A DNA stretch of 21,751 bases from positions 1-21,751 of the forward strand of contig CAYMFD010000059.1 in the NCBI GenBank assembly GCA_964389475.1. Reading direction: 5' to 3'. Source of the stretch: CAYMFD01 sp964389475 (GTDB lineage Bacteria > Bacteroidota > Bacteroidia > Chitinophagales > Saprospiraceae). Both the position numbers and the translations under genes were made by a program. The stretch's first letter is position 1. Each line of letters begins with the position of its first letter. The notes beneath the pieces were generated by a model. The model ran no database searches. It was given only the letters and a program-made list of their open reading frames with translations, and was not told where the DNA came from. This document shows, one piece after another, positions 18,883 to 21,751 of this stretch.

Positions 18883-21751
18883 ATGAAAAATAATAAATTA
18901 CAAAATATTAATCTGCTCAAAGGCATGTTTGCTTTTGTAGCAATGCTTTTCGTGGGCTCTTTAGCAGCCCAGTGTACAGCACCAGCCGCTATGGTTTGTG
19001 CTGTTGGTGCTCCAGTAGCAGCGATATCTGAGGATTTCGAGGGTACTGCAGGTAGTGCTTTTACTACCATTGACAATACTATATTTACAGATGATGGCCT
19101 AGATGAGCCGTGGGTTTCAGAGGATGGTCCTACTACTTCAGCTGGTACTGGTCCTAGTAATTCAGGTGTATGTCCGATAACTGGTAGCATGAGATACGCA
19201 TTTGTAGAGTCTTCTGGTTCTGCTGTTAACGACCAGGCTGGTATGACAGCGATGCTAGATCTTACGATTGCTGCTCCGGGTGATCCTCTATTTGCTTCTT
19301 TCTCTTACAACGCCAATGGTGCTTGTATCGGTGATCTTGAAGTAATTATAGATGGTGGTGCTCCTATACTAGTCGTATCAGGTGACCAAGGTGATGTTTG
19401 GACGCAGTTTGACATAGACCTTGGCGCATTTGCTGGCCAGATGGTTTCATTTCAGTTTCTATACACATGGCCTGCAGCTTGTCCTTCAGGATTTACCTTC
19501 AATAGTGATATAGCTATTGATGGTTTTGGAGTATTTGTTTGCTCTCCTGTATGTGAGTTGGCTTCTGATGGTGATGTAGTAATCCCTAATGATGCTGGTA
19601 TGTGTGGTGCTATGGCATCTCCAAGTGTCACTCCTAATGCTGAGTGTACGGAGGCAATTATCAATGATTATAATGGTACAGAAGATGCAACTGACTTTTA
19701 CCCAGTGGGTGAGACAATTGTAACTTTTTCTACTACTGACGCATTCGGTAATGCTGTGATCGAGATGGTAACAGTTACAGTTTCAGATCTTGAAGCACCG
19801 ACACTAGCTAGTTGCACAGATGAAGAGCTGCAGCTTCTAGATGGTGAATGTTGTAAGTTCTTACCTACTGCTGTTACAGCAAGCGATAACTGTGGAGGTG
19901 TTGCTGGAATGTCATCAGTTCTTACCACATCTTTTGCAGGTGGTAATGGCTGTGCTGGTAACTACTTTGATATAACCAATAATGGAGCTTTCCCAATCGA
20001 ATTACAGTCGTTTGAGGTATCTCTTGACGGTGGTACTCACCCAGTGGCTGTATGGTACACAACTACAGCCACATCTTATGTAGGTGTAAATGCTAATATG
20101 GCAGAGTGGACTCAACTAGGAGTTAATACTCCAACAGCAAGTGCTGGCTTCAATGTACCTACTGCAGTTGACGTTGGTGCAACATTGGTTTTACAACCTG
20201 GTGAGTCAAAGGGTATGACTGTGTTTACGGCGAATGGTAATTTCATGAACTACAGCAATAATACAGGTCAGCAATACACAGATGGTATTCTTACTATCGA
20301 AACAGGTATTGGATTCTGTACTGCTCCTTTTGGGGGTACTATTGCGGGGAGACAATGGAATGGTTCTATCGTTTATGCTGAGTTAAGAGACCTCGAAGTT
20401 TTGCAAGTAGATGCGACAGGTGTTGATGCAGCTGGTTGTATCCCTTCTGGTGAGTATACCTTCATGTATGAAGTTACTGGTCCTGAAGGTCTTACTGCAA
20501 CATGTGAGCAAGAGGTAACTGTACTGGCTTTAGACGAGTCTGAGCTTTCAACTTCATTGACATGCAACAGCTTTGTTAATATTAGTGCAGACAATGATTG
20601 TGAGATCACATTCTTTGCTGACCAATTCCTCGAAGGTTCTGGTTATGGATGTTTTGATTCACTGGAGGTATTCATTATTCCTTTCGGTGATGAAAATCAG
20701 CGTATCGCAACTAACCTTAATACAGTAGCAGTTAATGTTTCTGCATTCTTGACAGATGCGTCTAGACCACACAAATTCGAAGTTCGTGATCCACGTACAG
20801 GTAATTTATGTTGGGGTTACTTCATTATCGAAGATAAAATAGCTCCTGAGGTAGACTGCCCATGTGCTGGACCTGCACCTATAGCAGAGTTTACAGGTAC
20901 GCTTGATGCTAACAGCCCAATATTTGCACGTCCTGGTGCTAACGCTGTTGGTTTTACCCAGCCGTGTGCTACTGGTGGCGCTGGTATCGATCACGTTTAT
21001 GATGCGAGTACTATGTTCCTCGTTAGTCAGACGGATACTTATACATTCAACTCCAACTCTGCTGATATTGAGGGTCAAGCTATCTACATTGGTCAGCCTG
21101 ATATGGCGGATCCTTGTATCGGCTTGGTTGCTTCTTCAGCTGGTGCTGTACTGACAGCGCAGTTACAAGCTGGCGTACAGTATACATATGTGTTATTTGA
21201 CTTTATCAGTAATTCTCCAGGTCTTGGACCTTGGAATACAACATTTACAAGTGCCAATGGAGGTCAGGTATTGTCTGACGATCCTAGCTGTATCTTCTCA
21301 TGCTATGAGATCGATGCTGTTATGAATAGCACACTACTTACTTTGAATCCTGACGTAGCTAATGGTGATAACTGTGGTGCTGTTGATTTTGTCTTTACTG
21401 ATATTCTTAATGAGCAGTCATGTGGTAGTAGTACGATTACTCGTAATTACACGTTCACGGATGCTAGTGGTAATACTAGCACTTGTGCTCAGATATTTAC
21501 ATTCAACAATATCGGTGTAGGCGATTTGTCTCTTCCACCAGCAGTTGTAGAGTTAGGTTGTGGTGCAGGAGTTGATCCTGCTGACATAGCACTTAGCGAA
21601 GGTGTAGAGTTTGCTTATCCACACTACTTTGTAGATGGTGACGCTGTAGCTCTAAGTAGCCAAGTATGTAACCTTATCGTTACCTTCTCAGACAGAGAGT
21701 TTGACGCATGTGATGTAGGTTGCCATGGTAATAGCAAGATCATCCGTGATT
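18883..21751 (+). CDS. giant HYR/Ig-like modular secreted protein, N-terminal 956 residues only
   Basis: An exported surface or matrix protein whose 3' end lies beyond the window. A signal peptide ends near SLAAQ (residue 30). Modules seen: a MAM/lectin-like jellyroll at about 50-222 (FSYNANGACIGDLEVIIDGG, SGDQGDVWTQFDIDLG, SDIAIDGFGV); an HYR domain at about 224-306 (FYPVGETIVTFSTTDAFGN); and a second HYR/Ig unit (about 307-552) interrupted at 357-501 by a module beginning CAGNYFDITN and ending WNGSIVYAEL. Next come a Cys-rich module at about 556-660 (LTCNSFVNISADNDCEI...NLCWGYFIIEDKIAPEVDC), another inserted-looking module at 661-806, and a further HYR-type unit from 807. Cysteines are frequent and probably disulfide-bonded. 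A type IX secretion sorting domain would be expected at the unseen C-terminus. The role is probably adhesion or a sheath/matrix; there is no catalytic motif. Confidence 0.88.
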   Translation, partial: MKNNKLQNINLLKGMFAFVAMLFVGSLAAQCTAPAAMVCAVGAPVAAISEDFEGTAGSAFTTIDNTIFTDDGLDEPWVSEDGPTTSAGTGPSNSGVCPITGSMRYAFVESSGSAVNDQAGMTAMLDLTIAAPGDPLFASFSYNANGACIGDLEVIIDGGAPILVVSGDQGDVWTQFDIDLGAFAGQMVSFQFLYTWPAACPSGFTFNSDIAIDGFGVFVCSPVCELASDGDVVIPNDAGMCGAMASPSVTPNAECTEAIINDYNGTEDATDFYPVGETIVTFSTTDAFGNAVIEMVTVTVSDLEAPTLASCTDEELQLLDGECCKFLPTAVTASDNCGGVAGMSSVLTTSFAGGNGCAGNYFDITNNGAFPIELQSFEVSLDGGTHPVAVWYTTTATSYVGVNANMAEWTQLGVNTPTASAGFNVPTAVDVGATLVLQPGESKGMTVFTANGNFMNYSNNTGQQYTDGILTIETGIGFCTAPFGGTIAGRQWNGSIVYAELRDLEVLQVDATGVDAAGCIPSGEYTFMYEVTGPEGLTATCEQEVTVLALDESELSTSLTCNSFVNISADNDCEITFFADQFLEGSGYGCFDSLEVFIIPFGDENQRIATNLNTVAVNVSAFLTDASRPHKFEVRDPRTGNLCWGYFIIEDKIAPEVDCPCAGPAPIAEFTGTLDANSPIFARPGANAVGFTQPCATGGAGIDHVYDASTMFLVSQTDTYTFNSNSADIEGQAIYIGQPDMADPCIGLVASSAGAVLTAQLQAGVQYTYVLFDFISNSPGLGPWNTTFTSANGGQVLSDDPSCIFSCYEIDAVMNSTLLTLNPDVANGDNCGAVDFVFTDILNEQSCGSSTITRNYTFTDASGNTSTCAQIFTFNNIGVGDLSLPPAVVELGCGAGVDPADIALSEGVEFAYPHYFVDGDAVALSSQVCNLIVTFSDREFDACDVGCHGNSKIIRD

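Noticed and set aside
18828..21078. Several minus-strand ORFs opposite the giant protein
   Set aside because: The plus-strand frame is continuously open with HYR-type modules; the opposite ORFs are low-complexity Ser/Thr/Val translations.
1..21751. CRISPR, tRNA/rRNA, IS elements, toxin-antitoxin or phage-defence genes
   Set aside because: None could be recognised: no regularly spaced repeats, no transposase or nuclease motifs, and no cloverleaf-like segments in the short intergenic gaps.

Overview
The window looks like a piece of a Bacteroidota chromosome, most likely from the Saprospiria or a close relative. Supporting signs are: promoter-like TAnnTTTG boxes in front of several genes; the neighbouring MCE-protein (MlaD-type), amidase and Bacteroidota-type LptD genes; a DUF6438-type lipoprotein; and, at the right edge, a very large Cys-rich secreted protein built from HYR/Ig-like modules of the kind common in Saprospiraceae. 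No CRISPR array, tRNA, rRNA, IS element, phage or defence gene was recognised.

Left part (1-3205, all minus strand): a tight run transcribed right to left, consisting of bactofilin, AtpZ-type small membrane protein, a 127-aa four-helix membrane protein, DNA polymerase III delta subunit (holA), yidD and hemB (cut by the window edge). The genes abut or overlap, so they are probably one operon. The two ATP-synthase-accessory-like genes are followed by holA rather than by atpB.

Middle-left (3354-8409): an envelope cluster. An MCE/MlaD lipid-transport protein and an N-acetylmuramoyl-L-alanine amidase with a SPOR-like tail are on the minus strand, and the LPS assembly protein LptD is divergent on the plus strand. 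All three appear to use non-ATG start codons.

Middle (8413-18153): mostly single genes on alternating strands: a small membrane protein, DUF6438 lipoprotein and folP (minus); a thiopurine-methyltransferase-like protein (plus); a TPR lipoprotein (minus); a class I CPD photolyase (plus); prmA (minus); a SulP anion transporter with STAS domain (plus); oligopeptidase B (minus). The four convergent gene ends in this window (lptD, methyltransferase, photolyase and sulP against their neighbours) are 5 bp or less apart or overlap, leaving no room for conventional terminators between them.

Right edge (18154-21751): a 292-bp intergenic region with two divergent promoter candidates. It is followed by a small secreted protein of unknown function and, 17 bp later, by the start of a huge modular exported protein that runs out of the window. 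Codon use here is visibly different from the housekeeping genes. This pair is the least explained part of the window and the best lead for something undescribed. The rest is ordinary core genome.
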